From contig CAZVDE010000014.1 of the NCBI GenBank assembly GCA_964626065.1, positions 1-41,873 on the forward strand: a DNA stretch of 41,873 nucleotides, read 5' to 3'. Of this stretch, positions 32,225 through 41,297 are shown one piece after another. This DNA comes from UBA3910 sp964626065. GTDB taxonomy: Bacteria > Bacillota > Limnochordia > Darwinibacteriales > Darwinibacteriaceae. Under the pieces are notes generated by a model. The model did not search any database, was not told the origin of the DNA, and saw nothing but the letters and a program-made list of their open reading frames with translations. Both the position numbers and the translations under genes were made by a program. Each line of letters opens with the position of its first letter. Position 1 is the first letter of the stretch.

Positions 32225-34087
32225 ATGGCCAAAAATCGCATGTTAATTGTTCTAATAGGTCTGATGCTTATACTTACCACCGGGTGCAGCCGCGGCACGA
32301 AAGTCTATCGGCCCGATCCTGACACTCTTTATGTGGGCTCGGTCCAGACATCGTTTCCCACAGCGTATATGCCGTGGTTGTCCAGAGAAGGCATAGCCCC
32401 CTCAATTGCGGGCATGCTTTATGATTCGCTGTTCAGCTATAATGAAGAAACGGGAAATTTCGAGCCTTCCATCGGACGGGAATGGTACTACGTTGATGAA
32501 CAGGGCGAACCTATCGTTACCGAGGACGGTTCCATCGATTATGCCCGGTTGGATGAGGTTTACCGCGATCCTAAACATCGTTATTTGGCAGTCAAGGTCA
32601 TCATTCACGATGGCATAACCTGGAGCGATGGCCGGCCATTGACGGTGGAAGATGTGTATTATTCACTGGATTTAGCCACCAACAACTTGCTGTCCAACCA
32701 CGCCGGTGCTTTGGCGTGGACCAATGATTTAAGGCACAAATACACAGACGGGGTTTTGACCCAGCAGGGTATTTTTACTTATGAGCACGGGGCCGCTAAA
32801 CAAGGGTACCACATTGCCGAGGCGGACAAGGATCGCGTTATCTATTTCCACGTCAATAAAGTGCTGGGTTCAGTCATGCCTTTATTTACTTCTGTCCTTA
32901 TTTTGCCCAAGCACATTTGGGAGCCGGTAGTCTCCCCCGAGCAGCAGTTGAACAGTACCGCGCCTTCCGAAGAAATTTTGTATCGCTACCGCAATCCGGT
33001 GGGCAGCGGACGTTATCTCCTTGACACGGAAGAAACCGGCAGTCAGCAGATTGTTCTGCATACCAGGGCAGATCACCATCTGGCCCGCGAGGCGGGACAC
33101 CCCCTGACACAGATTAAAACAATTAAATATGTGCTGTATCAAGAGATCAACGTGGCGATTTATGCTTTACTCAAGGGGCATATTGATATTCTTGATAGCT
33201 CGGTGAGTTCCAATTACTTATCTTTGTTTGAAAAAGAGAAAGACATTTTCGTATCCAACGCGCCGGGGCAATATATTCAAACGCTCGTGCTTAACGTGAA
33301 TCCGGTGCCGGCGGAGCGCAATAAAATGCGCGGTTTGTTGAGTAATGTAGAGTTTCGCAAGGCATTGGCTTTAGCGATCAATCAAGATGAATTGATCAAT
33401 AATGTGCTGGACGGGGCGGGTATCCGGGCCAGTGCGGGTCTTGTGGACAGTTCCTTGGAGGATTTTTACAACCCGGAAGCGGATCGCCTGCCCCGCGGTA
33501 CGGAAGAACGTATTGCTTTAGCCAATCAAATTTTAGATCGGATCGTGCCCGAGAAGGATCGGGAAGGCTACCGCCTTCTTGACGGTGAAAGGGTAACCTT
33601 CAGTGTACTTGGTTCGCCTCGGGAGCAGGATTGCATCTCCTATTTGGATATTCAGTTCCAAAAGATCGGCATTAAACTAGGATACGCGGCAAAGGGCAAC
33701 CAGCCGGAATCAACTTATCTTTACACCAGCCGCTTCGATATGGTCCTGCACGGTGTGCTGTTCTCCTTGTCAAATATGGATATTATGTATCCCGCCCACT
33801 TTGTCACGTTGGGCCGGACTTCAAATTATGGGCGCCTGGTTAACGAAAAGCTGAAAAAGATGATTGATGAAATACGGCTCACATTGGATTTAAACGCCAA
33901 GTACGACCTGATTAAAGAAATCCAACCGGTGATTGCAGAAGAATATTATAAGATTCCCCTGTACACCGGAAACGTGATCTCTGTGGCCCGTACGGATCGC
34001 TTTACCGGTTATCGAATAGTCAATGGTACTACCGTCCTCAACAGTGAGTCTTTGGAGAACTTGAGGAAAACAAGCGGAAGTAGGTGA
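32225..34087 (+). CDS. Peptide ABC transporter substrate-binding lipoprotein (SBP_bac_5)
   Basis: Extracytoplasmic binding protein of the second importer, about 620 residues. Lipoprotein signal with TTGC, Cys21 lipidated. Family landmarks: the early GMLYDSLF element, HDGITWSDGRPLTVEDVYYS, and VEFRKALALAINQDEL. It is longer than average because of inserts between the first landmarks. ATG at 32225, 5 nt after GAGGTGA (32213-32219); the in-frame GTG at 32216 lies inside that site. It heads an operon with two permeases and two ATPases. The ligand is unknown; dipeptides, oligopeptides or nickel chelates are possible in this family. Confidence 0.9.
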   Translation: MAKNRMLIVLIGLMLILTTGCSRGTKVYRPDPDTLYVGSVQTSFPTAYMPWLSREGIAPSIAGMLYDSLFSYNEETGNFEPSIGREWYYVDEQGEPIVTEDGSIDYARLDEVYRDPKHRYLAVKVIIHDGITWSDGRPLTVEDVYYSLDLATNNLLSNHAGALAWTNDLRHKYTDGVLTQQGIFTYEHGAAKQGYHIAEADKDRVIYFHVNKVLGSVMPLFTSVLILPKHIWEPVVSPEQQLNSTAPSEEILYRYRNPVGSGRYLLDTEETGSQQIVLHTRADHHLAREAGHPLTQIKTIKYVLYQEINVAIYALLKGHIDILDSSVSSNYLSLFEKEKDIFVSNAPGQYIQTLVLNVNPVPAERNKMRGLLSNVEFRKALALAINQDELINNVLDGAGIRASAGLVDSSLEDFYNPEADRLPRGTEERIALANQILDRIVPEKDREGYRLLDGERVTFSVLGSPREQDCISYLDIQFQKIGIKLGYAAKGNQPESTYLYTSRFDMVLHGVLFSLSNMDIMYPAHFVTLGRTSNYGRLVNEKLKKMIDEIRLTLDLNAKYDLIKEIQPVIAEEYYKIPLYTGNVISVARTDRFTGYRIVNGTTVLNSESLENLRKTSGSR

Positions 34088-34091
34088 TGGA

Positions 34092-35090
34092 ATGAAGCTT
34101 TCTTACGTGGTAAAACGCATCTTGTACTCTATCTTTGTCTTCATCGTAGTTATCACGCTCAACTTTTTTATTCCCCGCATTGGCGTGGACGATCCCGCTG
34201 AGCGCTACTATCCGCCCCAGGGGAATATGAGTGAAATTGAATACGAGATTATCAAGCAGGTAACAAGAAAGCAGTATGGTTTTGACGTGTCAACTTGGCA
34301 GCAGTACATGAATTACCTCAAAAAGCTATCTCGGGGCGATTTGGGAACATCCTTCAAATCCGGTTCACCCGCAGTGATCGATCTTATTTTGGAACGGCTG
34401 CCCTGGACGCTCGTTTTGTCCGTGAGCACGATGCTCATCGGACTTGTGGTGGGTGTATTGTTCGGGGTTGTAGCCGCGATCAAACGGGGACGCTGGCAGG
34501 ATACGGCCCTACTTAATGCATCTACTGTCATGGTCGCGGTACCATCTTTTTTTATAGCGTTAATGCTATCTTTCTATTTAGGCTTTGAGCTAGAACTCTT
34601 TCCCGCCTACACAGATTCGAACATGATCTCCAATTTTGCCTGGACCTGGGAAGCCATCAAAAGGGTGGCGGAAAATGCGGCACTGCCTGTTATGAGTATG
34701 GTCGTGGGCAGTGTGATTGGTTATGCCCAGGGGACACGCAACGCGGTGATTGCCGTGACAAACGAAGATTTTATCCTTACCGCCAGGGCAAAGGGCCTTA
34801 AGCCAAATACGATTCGCTATAAACACATTCTGCGCAATTCAATGCTGCCCATCGTCACTTCCTTGGGTATGAGCATCAGCGGCCTCATCGGAGGCCAGGT
34901 CGTAATTGAACAAGTCTTTAACTGGAACGGTATGGGGACCTTGTTTTTGGAGGCCAACAATCTCAACGACTACCCGTTGATGATGGGCATCATGCTCCTT
35001 TTATCCGGGTTTACGATTTTTGCCATTTTAGTAACGGACCTTGTGTATGTTTTGCTTGATCCACGGGTGACGGTAGGTGATAGACGATGA
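34092..35090 (+). CDS. Oligopeptide ABC transporter permease, OppB/DppB type
   Basis: Inner-membrane subunit of the second importer, 332 residues, a normal length. Helix 1 is at about 9-28, followed by an outer segment to about 95 and five more helices. The EAA loop is near 225-255 (ARAKGLKPN, KHILRNSMLPIVTSLG), then IEQVFNWNGMG. ATG four bases after the binding-protein stop; its end overlaps the next ATG by four bases (ATGA). Compare the first OppB-type protein of the window, which has a longer outer loop. Confidence 0.93.
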   Translation: MKLSYVVKRILYSIFVFIVVITLNFFIPRIGVDDPAERYYPPQGNMSEIEYEIIKQVTRKQYGFDVSTWQQYMNYLKKLSRGDLGTSFKSGSPAVIDLILERLPWTLVLSVSTMLIGLVVGVLFGVVAAIKRGRWQDTALLNASTVMVAVPSFFIALMLSFYLGFELELFPAYTDSNMISNFAWTWEAIKRVAENAALPVMSMVVGSVIGYAQGTRNAVIAVTNEDFILTARAKGLKPNTIRYKHILRNSMLPIVTSLGMSISGLIGGQVVIEQVFNWNGMGTLFLEANNLNDYPLMMGIMLLLSGFTIFAILVTDLVYVLLDPRVTVGDRR

Positions 35091-36133
35091 GAAAAAAGCT
35101 GCCCTTTTGGGAACGGCTGCGCCGAGGCATTATTTCTAAAATACGCGGCATAGGTTCTTTTCTTAAGATGATCTGGGCTCATAAACAGGGTAAGATCGGG
35201 TTGACCATGGTGGCGTTTTTGGTTTTAGTGGCCATTTTCGCCCCGCAAATAGCACCCTTTGATCCCTATAATGTTGCTCACCGTACAACGAAAGGCCTGC
35301 CCCCCAGTAGAACACACTTGTTGGGCACTACGATTAACACCGGGCAGGATATTTTCAGCATGCTGGTTTACGGTACGAGGGTATCCTTGATTGTGGGGGT
35401 TACCTCCGGAGTGTGCATTGCCTTTGTGGGTTCGATTCTAGGGGTAATGGCGGGCTACATCGGAGGCCCGGTGGATAATCTGATTATGCGCCTTGTCGAC
35501 ATTATGCTGGTAATTCCAACCCTGCCTCTGGTCATTGTCCTAACTAACGTTTTGGGCAGGGACTTTTGGATTATTATCCTGATCTTCGTGGCCCTCGGTT
35601 GGACCGGGCTGGCTCGTACCATCCGTTCCTTAGTGCTGGTGCTAAAGAACAGCAACTATGTTAAAGCCGCGGAACTTGCCGGAGCAAGTCGATGGCATAT
35701 CATGGTGCGCCACATTCTGCCCGGGACCTCCCATCTGCTGATTATGAGTACCGCACTGAGCAGTGCGGGGATCATGGTCGCGGAAGCCGGTTTGAGCTTT
35801 TTGGGCCTAGGTGACCCCACCGCCATCAGCTGGGGGAAAATGCTGGCGGACGCCCAAAGCGGGGGAGCCCTGCTGTTTGGGGCCTGGTGGTGGATCTTAG
35901 CACCCGGTATAGGCATTTTTCTTTCGGTGTTCAGTTTTATGCGGTTGGGCATTGTGATGGAAGAAATCATGAATCCGCGCATGAAGCAGTCCAGTGGGGT
36001 GTATAAGATTTTCAAGAACATTAACAGCGCCTATATAGAGGATGTTTTCAATTCCATGGATGAATACGAACAGCTTGGTGTAACCACAACTAAACAAGGA
36101 GGGAAGCCCTATGGAACAGGTCTTGAAGCTTAG
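35087..36133 (+). CDS. Oligopeptide ABC transporter permease, OppC/DppC type
   Basis: Second permease, 348 residues. Helix 1 (about 36-55) is followed by a short outer segment and the HLLGT…FSMLVYGTRVSL element, in which the usual GRD reads GQD. The EAA loop is near 195-220 (AELAGASRWH, RHILPGT), followed by AEAGLSFLGLGDP. It has no large insert, unlike its counterpart at 3922-5823. The C-terminal tail after the last helix is somewhat long (about 50 residues). It overlaps the OppB-type stop by 4 nt and the OppD-type start by 23 nt. Confidence 0.93.
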   Translation: MRKKLPFWERLRRGIISKIRGIGSFLKMIWAHKQGKIGLTMVAFLVLVAIFAPQIAPFDPYNVAHRTTKGLPPSRTHLLGTTINTGQDIFSMLVYGTRVSLIVGVTSGVCIAFVGSILGVMAGYIGGPVDNLIMRLVDIMLVIPTLPLVIVLTNVLGRDFWIIILIFVALGWTGLARTIRSLVLVLKNSNYVKAAELAGASRWHIMVRHILPGTSHLLIMSTALSSAGIMVAEAGLSFLGLGDPTAISWGKMLADAQSGGALLFGAWWWILAPGIGIFLSVFSFMRLGIVMEEIMNPRMKQSSGVYKIFKNINSAYIEDVFNSMDEYEQLGVTTTKQGGKPYGTGLEA

Positions 36134-37088
36134 AAATCTTAAGGTGGTCTTCCCGACTAATTTTGGAGTTGTGCGTGCGGTCGAGGGCGTGGATTTAGAT
36201 ATTTTCGATCGCGAATGCGTGGCTTTAGTGGGAGAATCGGGCTGCGGAAAAACGGTCACAAGCCAATCCGTGATGCGGTTGATTGACTCGCCGCCGGCCA
36301 TTACCAGGGTGGATGCGCTGGAATTCAACGGGGAAGATCTGCAGGGTTACAGCGAGAAGAGAATGCAGGAGCTGCGCGGGAAAGAGATGGCCATGATTTT
36401 TCAAGACGCCATGACGTCGCTTAATCCTGTCATGACGGTGGGCCGGCAGATCGATGAAATGTATATGCGTCATCAAGGTGATGATAAAAAAACAGCCCGG
36501 GAGAAGACGGTGAAAGCATTAGAACTGATTGGCCTGCCTGAACCGGCCGAACGGGCCAAGAGCTTTCCCCACCAGCTCAGCGGCGGAATGCGGCAGAGAG
36601 TACTGTTGGCCATGGCCTTTGCCTGCCTGCCGAAACTGATTATTGCCGATGAACCGACAACTGCTTTGGATGTGACCATTCAAGCGCAGGTTCTTAAGAC
36701 ACTGCGCGGCATGCAGCGGGGGTGCGGAACTTCACTCCTGCTTGTTACGCATGACTTAAGTGTGGTGGCCAGTATTTCCGATCGGGTTTATGTCATGTAT
36801 TCGGGTAAAATCGTTGAAAACGCACCGGTGGAGGACCTGTTTAAGCGGCCTTACCACCCTTATACGGTGGGGCTCATGTCCGCGGTGCCCACGCTTTCCG
36901 ATCAGCGTAAAACGTTTACGCAAATTCCCGGTACGGTACCCCATCCCATGAACAAGCCTAGCGGCTGTTATTTCCATCCCCGCTGTGAGTATGCTACTGA
37001 ACAATGCAAAAAAACAATGCCGCCTTTGAGAAAAATCGACGAAAATAGAGAAGTGAGATGCTTTCATCCGCTGTCTAAGGGGGTTTAG
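36111..37088 (+). CDS. Oligopeptide transporter ATPase, OppD/DppD type
   Basis: Cytoplasmic ATPase, 325 residues. Walker A GESGCGKT near 43-50, Q-loop FQDAMTSLNP, signature LSGGMRQR, Walker B LIIADEP, H-loop THDLS, and the C-terminal oligo_HPY segment. The latter has four cysteines (GCYFHPRC, then EQC, then RCFHP), the arrangement associated with an iron-sulfur cluster in some dipeptide-transporter ATPases. The OppD-type protein of the first operon lacks them. ATG at 36111 follows GGAGGGA and overlaps the permease gene by 23 nt. Confidence 0.93.
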   Translation: MEQVLKLRNLKVVFPTNFGVVRAVEGVDLDIFDRECVALVGESGCGKTVTSQSVMRLIDSPPAITRVDALEFNGEDLQGYSEKRMQELRGKEMAMIFQDAMTSLNPVMTVGRQIDEMYMRHQGDDKKTAREKTVKALELIGLPEPAERAKSFPHQLSGGMRQRVLLAMAFACLPKLIIADEPTTALDVTIQAQVLKTLRGMQRGCGTSLLLVTHDLSVVASISDRVYVMYSGKIVENAPVEDLFKRPYHPYTVGLMSAVPTLSDQRKTFTQIPGTVPHPMNKPSGCYFHPRCEYATEQCKKTMPPLRKIDENREVRCFHPLSKGV

Positions 37089-37090
37089 CC

Positions 37091-38131
37091 ATGAAGATGA
37101 ATAAGAAGAAACAAGATCCGATTCTGACATTGGAGGGTGTTTCGGTGCATTTCCCGGTGAGGGGGGCTATCCCCTTCATTAAAAAAGGTGAGATTCAGGC
37201 CGTCAGCGATGTTTCGTTGAGCATTAAACGGGGCGAAACCTTCGGCATTGTGGGTGAATCGGGCTGCGGCAAGACCACATTGGCCAACGCCATGATCGGG
37301 ATGGTCAAACCCACCTCCGGTAATGTAATTTTTGCCGGTAAAAACCTAAACGAACTGCCCAGGGACGAATTTAAGCAAACACGCCGGGAGATGCAGATGA
37401 TCTTTCAAGATCCGTTCTCGTCTTTAAACCCTCGTTTCAATGTCTACCAAATTATTTCGGAGCCAATGTTTATTCGCGGCGAAGACGACGAGGAGACAAT
37501 GCGCGAGCGGGTTGTGGAGCTTTTGGAATTGGTGGGGCTCTCCGCGGAAGATCTTTATCGCCATCCGTCGGATTTTTCCGGCGGGCAGCGGCAGCGGCTG
37601 GGCATAGCCCGCTCCATAATTCTTAATCCCAGCTTCTTGATTTGTGACGAACCCGTTTCGGCCCTGGACGTGAGCATTCATGCTCAAATTCTGAATCTGT
37701 TAATTATGATTCAGGAAAAAATGAAGCTTACCTATGTCTTTATTTCACACAATCTGGCCGATGTGAAAAGTATGTGCGATAGCCTGGCAGTCATGTATCT
37801 GGGCAAAATCATGGAAACCGGTGAAAGCGACAAGATTTTCGCCAGGCCTTTACACCCCTATACCCAGGCTTTGTTGGACGCCGTTTTAGACATTAATTTC
37901 AGGCGGGATCGGGAGCAGGCCATTTTACAGGGTGATATTCCCAGTCCCATCAACCCGCCGCGGGGCTGCCGGTTCTGGCAGCGCTGCCCCAAGGCCATGG
38001 TAGGCTGTGAAACGGTGCCTCCCGTTCTTTGTGAGGTTGAGGAAGGCCACTCGGTTGCCTGCCATTTCGTCAATGGATTCCCCGCAGGGGAATTACCGGA
38101 AAACTACCTAAAACCCATCGCCAAAAACTAG
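37091..38131 (+). CDS. Oligopeptide transporter ATPase, OppF/DppF type
   Basis: Partner ATPase, 346 residues. Walker A GESGCGKT near 55-62, Q-loop FQDPFSSLNPR, signature FSGGQRQR, Walker B LICDEPVSALD, H-loop SHNLAD, and a cysteine-bearing oligo_HPY tail (GCRFWQRC, GC, LCEVEEG, AC). No charged insert. ATG at 37091 with AAGGGGG about 7 nt upstream; another in-frame ATG follows at 37097. Last gene of the second Opp operon, ended by a strong terminator. Confidence 0.93.
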   Translation: MKMNKKKQDPILTLEGVSVHFPVRGAIPFIKKGEIQAVSDVSLSIKRGETFGIVGESGCGKTTLANAMIGMVKPTSGNVIFAGKNLNELPRDEFKQTRREMQMIFQDPFSSLNPRFNVYQIISEPMFIRGEDDEETMRERVVELLELVGLSAEDLYRHPSDFSGGQRQRLGIARSIILNPSFLICDEPVSALDVSIHAQILNLLIMIQEKMKLTYVFISHNLADVKSMCDSLAVMYLGKIMETGESDKIFARPLHPYTQALLDAVLDINFRRDREQAILQGDIPSPINPPRGCRFWQRCPKAMVGCETVPPVLCEVEEGHSVACHFVNGFPAGELPENYLKPIAKN

Positions 38132-38144
38132 AAGGAACATGATC

Positions 38145-38174
38145 AAAGAAGCCCCGCGCCTGCGGGGCTTCTTT
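38145..38174. terminator. Strong bidirectional terminator
   Basis: A perfect 13-bp stem AAAGAAGCCCCGC / GCGGGGCTTCTTT around a GCCT loop, with U-runs on both strands. It ends the second Opp operon (plus) and includes the stop of the LysR gene (minus). Confidence 0.9.
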
Positions 38175-39078
38175 ATTCATCCAGCTCCCAGTTTTGTTTA
38201 TCCGCGTAGGCCTTGCGGATATCTTCCAAGACATGCGCGTGGCGGAACTCCCGTTGGTAAACAAGGTTTATTTCTCGTACGATGTGCAAGCCTTCCACCG
38301 GTACAGACACTAGTTTCCCCCGTCTCAAATCCTGTTCGACCGCGCTGTGGGAGATAATTGTCACGCCTAAATTGGAAGCCACCAACTCCTTAATCGTTTT
38401 AATGTTGTTGGTCTCGATAATGACGTTAAAATTGTCAATCGTCTCCGATACACTGACTAGATACTTTTCGAAAAGAGAACGGGTACCCGCATCGGGTGTG
38501 CGCAGGACGAATTTCTCTTTTTTTAATTCCTGCAGATCAACGCTGCTGCGCTCCGCCAGGTGGCTGGCGGGCGAGACCACCAGGCACAAATAATCCGTGT
38601 CCAAAAGCAGGGAGATATAGTTCTTCTGCGGTATTTTGCCCTCCACAATCGCCCAATCCAGCTCGTAATTGGAGAGCATTGTATAAATTTCTTTTATAGT
38701 TTCAGTGATAATGTTGATATGGACGTGTGGATTGCTCTTACAATAATTCACAAAGATCTGCGGCACCAGGTGCTCCGCCAAGGTTGTGGTAATTCCCACA
38801 TTGAAGCGCTGTACGTTGCGCTGTAGGTCTTCAATTGCCTGGCGGGCATTCTCTTCCAGATTGAGTAAACGGCGGGCATAGGTGAGCAAAATCTCCCCCT
38901 CCGCAGTGGGCGTTAGCTGGCGTTTTCCTTTATAAAAGATATCTATGCCATATTGTTCTTCGAGCGCTTTAATATGATAGCTCACCGCCGGTTGGGTGAG
39001 GGACAGAAGACGTGCTGTCTGTGTGTAATTCTTAACGTCCGCTAATACGAGCAGAGTTTTGATTTTCGGATCGATCAT
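38173..39078 (-). CDS. LysR-family transcriptional regulator
   Basis: About 301 residues: N-terminal winged helix-turn-helix (NYTQTARLLSLTQPAVSYHIKALE, about 17-40 from this start) and a C-terminal effector-binding domain from about 90. The effector is unknown; the protein resembles the CysL/YtlI-like branch. ATG at 39078 is preceded by AAAGGGGGG; the frame runs nine codons further without support. It diverges from the cation/proton antiporter gene with 127 bp between starts and several TTGAT/ATCAA half-sites there, so it most likely controls the antiporter and itself. Confidence 0.9.
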   Translation of the reverse strand: MIDPKIKTLLVLADVKNYTQTARLLSLTQPAVSYHIKALEEQYGIDIFYKGKRQLTPTAEGEILLTYARRLLNLEENARQAIEDLQRNVQRFNVGITTTLAEHLVPQIFVNYCKSNPHVHINIITETIKEIYTMLSNYELDWAIVEGKIPQKNYISLLLDTDYLCLVVSPASHLAERSSVDLQELKKEKFVLRTPDAGTRSLFEKYLVSVSETIDNFNVIIETNNIKTIKELVASNLGVTIISHSAVEQDLRRGKLVSVPVEGLHIVREINLVYQREFRHAHVLEDIRKAYADKQNWELDE

Positions 39079-39096
39079 GGAATCCCCCCCTTTGGT

Positions 39097-39164
39097 ATCA
39101 ACCAAATTTATTGATCGACAAAATATGATAATTTGATATTATCACAGTTGATGCATATAATCAA
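39097..39164. promoter_or_regulatory. Cluster of LysR-type operator candidates
   Basis: Three inverted repeats lie between the divergent genes: ATCAA/TTGAT at 39097-39101 and 39111-39115; the 19-bp palindrome TGATAATTTGATATTATCA at 39126-39144; and TTGATGCATATAATCAA at 39148-39164. The last two fit the T-N11-A style of LysR sites. Spacing of about 20-30 bp is usual for activation and autoregulation by tetramers. Confidence 0.65.
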
Positions 39165-39205
39165 ACCACAGACAAAAACAGGCCGAAAAAGAAAGGGTGA
39201 GGTCC

Positions 39206-40489
39206 ATGTTTCTTCTCAGTTTTAATCTCGACACAAATACATCGGTAATCCTGACGATTGCGATTATGCTGTTTATAGCTTTCTTGTTGACCAGGATTAC
39301 AAAACGGTTTAATCTGCCTAACGTAACCGCCTACATTCTCGCCGGTATTCTCATTGGGCCCCACGTGCTCAATCTAATACCCGCGAGTGTGATCCACGGC
39401 ATGGAGTTTTTGACTGATCTGGCGTTGGCCTTCATAGCTTTTGGGGTGGGTAGATATCTCAAGCTTTCTTCTCTGCGGGAAAATAGTTCGCAGACCGTAA
39501 TAATTACACTTTTTGAATCACTCCTGGCGGGGGCAATTGTGACTCTGTCCATGTATTTTATCTTCCGGATACCCTTAGCCCTGGCGTTGATGCTGGGTGC
39601 AATCGGTTCTGCTACCGCTCCTGCTTCAACTATCATGACCATTCGCCAGTATAAGGCGGAGGGCCCCTTTGTCAACATGATTTTACAGGTGGTTGCGCTA
39701 GATGACGCGGTCGCTTTGATTGCCTTCAGTGTTGTTGCGGCAGTGATTCAGGCCACCGTTGGCGGAGGGACCATTGAAGCGGCCGTGATTCTTCTGCCGA
39801 TTATATTCAACTTGGCGGCAATTTTGCTCGGTGTTGGCTGTGGTTTTCTGCTGAATAAAATGATCAGTGAAAAACGCACGAGTGATAACCGCCTACTGCT
39901 TTCGGTCGCCACGATCTCCGCCCTTGCCGGATTTTGCGCTGCGTTTCACGTTTCGCCGCTGCTGGCGTGCATGGCCTTGGGTACAACTTATATTAATATT
40001 AGCGGGAACAGCGAACTTTTTGATCAGGTCAATGATTTCGCCCCCGTTATTTTAACCATGTTCTTTGTCTTATCGGGCATGCGGCTCGATGTGCCGGCCT
40101 TAAAAACCGCCGGAATCGTGGGAGTTGGCTACTTCTTCATAAGAATCATGGGAAAATACGCGGGTGCTTATCTGGGGGCCGCGGTAAGCGGTGCTTCCGG
40201 CGAAATCAAGCATTACTTGGGTTTGGCGCTCGTTCCGCAGGCCGGCGTGTCCATCGGGCTGGCTGTTTTAGGTCAGAGGCTGCTGCCTGCCGAAATGGGC
40301 TCTTTGTTATCCACCATCATATTATCTTCAGCTGTCTTGTATGAGATGGTGGGGCCTGCCTCGGGCAAGCTTGCCCTGCATCTGGCAGGCGCGATACCGC
40401 GGGAGCGCAATGAAAAACGAGATACCGAGGCGGTTGAAAGCGAAGAGATAGCCTCAGACTCCGGGCTGCTGCATGTTTCCCGTTCGTAA
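39206..40489 (+). CDS. CPA2-family cation/proton antiporter (NapA/KefB-like)
   Basis: Integral membrane antiporter, about 427 residues with about 12-13 helices and a short charged C-terminal tail; no TrkA-N domain, unlike KefB. Helix-start landmarks: NLPNVTAYILAGILIGP (about 36-52), the paired acids D166-D167 in VALDDAVAL, which are the ion/proton site of CPA2 proteins, and the later LALVPQAGVSIGLAVL. An Asp-Asp pair usually means electrogenic 2H+/Na+ exchange; Na+, K+ or Li+ are possible. ATG at 39206, 8 nt after GAAAGGG; the in-frame GTG at 39197 lies in that site. Regulated by the divergent LysR protein by inference. Confidence 0.9.
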   Translation: MFLLSFNLDTNTSVILTIAIMLFIAFLLTRITKRFNLPNVTAYILAGILIGPHVLNLIPASVIHGMEFLTDLALAFIAFGVGRYLKLSSLRENSSQTVIITLFESLLAGAIVTLSMYFIFRIPLALALMLGAIGSATAPASTIMTIRQYKAEGPFVNMILQVVALDDAVALIAFSVVAAVIQATVGGGTIEAAVILLPIIFNLAAILLGVGCGFLLNKMISEKRTSDNRLLLSVATISALAGFCAAFHVSPLLACMALGTTYINISGNSELFDQVNDFAPVILTMFFVLSGMRLDVPALKTAGIVGVGYFFIRIMGKYAGAYLGAAVSGASGEIKHYLGLALVPQAGVSIGLAVLGQRLLPAEMGSLLSTIILSSAVLYEMVGPASGKLALHLAGAIPRERNEKRDTEAVESEEIASDSGLLHVSRS

Positions 40490-40493
40490 CGAC

Positions 40494-40534
40494 AAAGGCT
40501 GGTTTGCGCCGTTAGGCGGCCAAACCAGCCTTTT
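40494..40534. terminator. Strong bidirectional terminator
   Basis: A 13-bp stem AAAGGCTGGTTTG (40494-40506) with CAAACCAGCCTTT (40521-40533), an inner GCC/GGC pairing, and U-runs on both strands. It separates the antiporter gene from the convergent ferritin-like gene. Confidence 0.88.
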
Positions 40535-40545
40535 ACCCAAAAAAA

Positions 40546-41031
40546 TCAGTATTCCTCTCGCAAGCCAAACTCCGCATCTTCTACCCATTGTTCCGCTTTG
40601 ATTAAATGCTCTATGATCTCCGCGAAGATTTTATAGTGTTTCTTTTCTTCTTCGACTAAGAACTCAAAAAGCTGTCTGTCTTGTTTTGTTTCGCTTTCCT
40701 GCAGCATTTTCCGATAGAGTTCAATCATCTCCCGTTCTTTTTCGAGAGCCAAGCGGTAACCATCGAGCTGGTCCGGGGTAGTCTTAATTTTCACACTGAA
40801 ATCATCAAGATCGGCAAATACGTTTTTGAACTCTGCATACGCCCTGCTGCCGGCGAGATCATACTCGGCCTTTTTGGCGTATTTTCGCAGGATCTCGCTG
40901 TGCAGACGTTCTTCAGCGGCGAGTAATTCGAAAACGGGTCGGAGGTTGTTATTCTTGTTAAGCTCGGCTTGATCAAGATAATAACGTTCGCCGTCAAGTT
41001 CCATCCTGATCGCAAATTCTAAAGCGCTCAT
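40546..41031 (-). CDS. Ferritin-like (rubrerythrin-type) diiron protein without rubredoxin domain
   Basis: 161 residues, all helical. Two ExxH carboxylate-histidine motifs, EERLH (40-44) and EEKKH in the last helix, plus the Glu residues of helices 1 and 3 (MELDGERYY, EKEREMIELY), are the ligands of a diiron centre in a four-helix bundle. There are no CxxC pairs, so the rubredoxin domain of classical rubrerythrin is missing. Likely job: peroxide removal or iron handling in an oxygen-sensitive cell. The ATG follows GGAGG at 7 nt. Divergent from the Dps gene. Confidence 0.85.
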   Translation of the reverse strand: MSALEFAIRMELDGERYYLDQAELNKNNNLRPVFELLAAEERLHSEILRKYAKKAEYDLAGSRAYAEFKNVFADLDDFSVKIKTTPDQLDGYRLALEKEREMIELYRKMLQESETKQDRQLFEFLVEEEKKHYKIFAEIIEHLIKAEQWVEDAEFGLREEY

Positions 41032-41226
41032 GTCAGGCCTCCTTTATCAATATTAACTTATTTATTAGGTAAGAGCAGCCCTAATCCTTCCCAAAAAGGC
41101 AGAAGCCCGCCGAAAAAAGTTATTTTGCTGAAATTTGGGCAATCTAGAGGGGAAAGGCGGCCCGGCATGCATATTTTGCGGTATAAACAGGAAATCACGA
41201 TGTTATTGCGAATGAGTAATTTAGGC

Positions 41227-41255
41227 TTGACAATCTTAATGGGAAGTGTTATCAT
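41227..41255 (+). promoter_or_regulatory. Sigma-A promoter of the Dps gene
   Basis: TTGACA (41227-41232), 17-bp spacer, TATCAT (41250-41255). It gives a leader of about 35 nt ahead of the ATG at 41298. Confidence 0.8.
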
Positions 41256-41261
41256 TAAGAT
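41233..41261. promoter_or_regulatory. Operator candidate over the Dps promoter
   Basis: ATCTTAAT (41233-41240) and ATTAAGAT (41254-41261) are perfect inverted repeats 13 bp apart, bracketing the promoter spacer and the end of the -10 box. It does not match a PerR or Fur box as I know them. A redox- or iron-responsive repressor is a reasonable guess. Confidence 0.5.
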
Positions 41262-41297
41262 ACTGAACGAGAACAACATTTCTAAGGAGGAGTATTG

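Noticed and set aside
41058..41279. Minus-strand open frame of 73 codons upstream of Dps
   Set aside because: Runs antisense through the Dps promoter, no ribosome site and no known domain.
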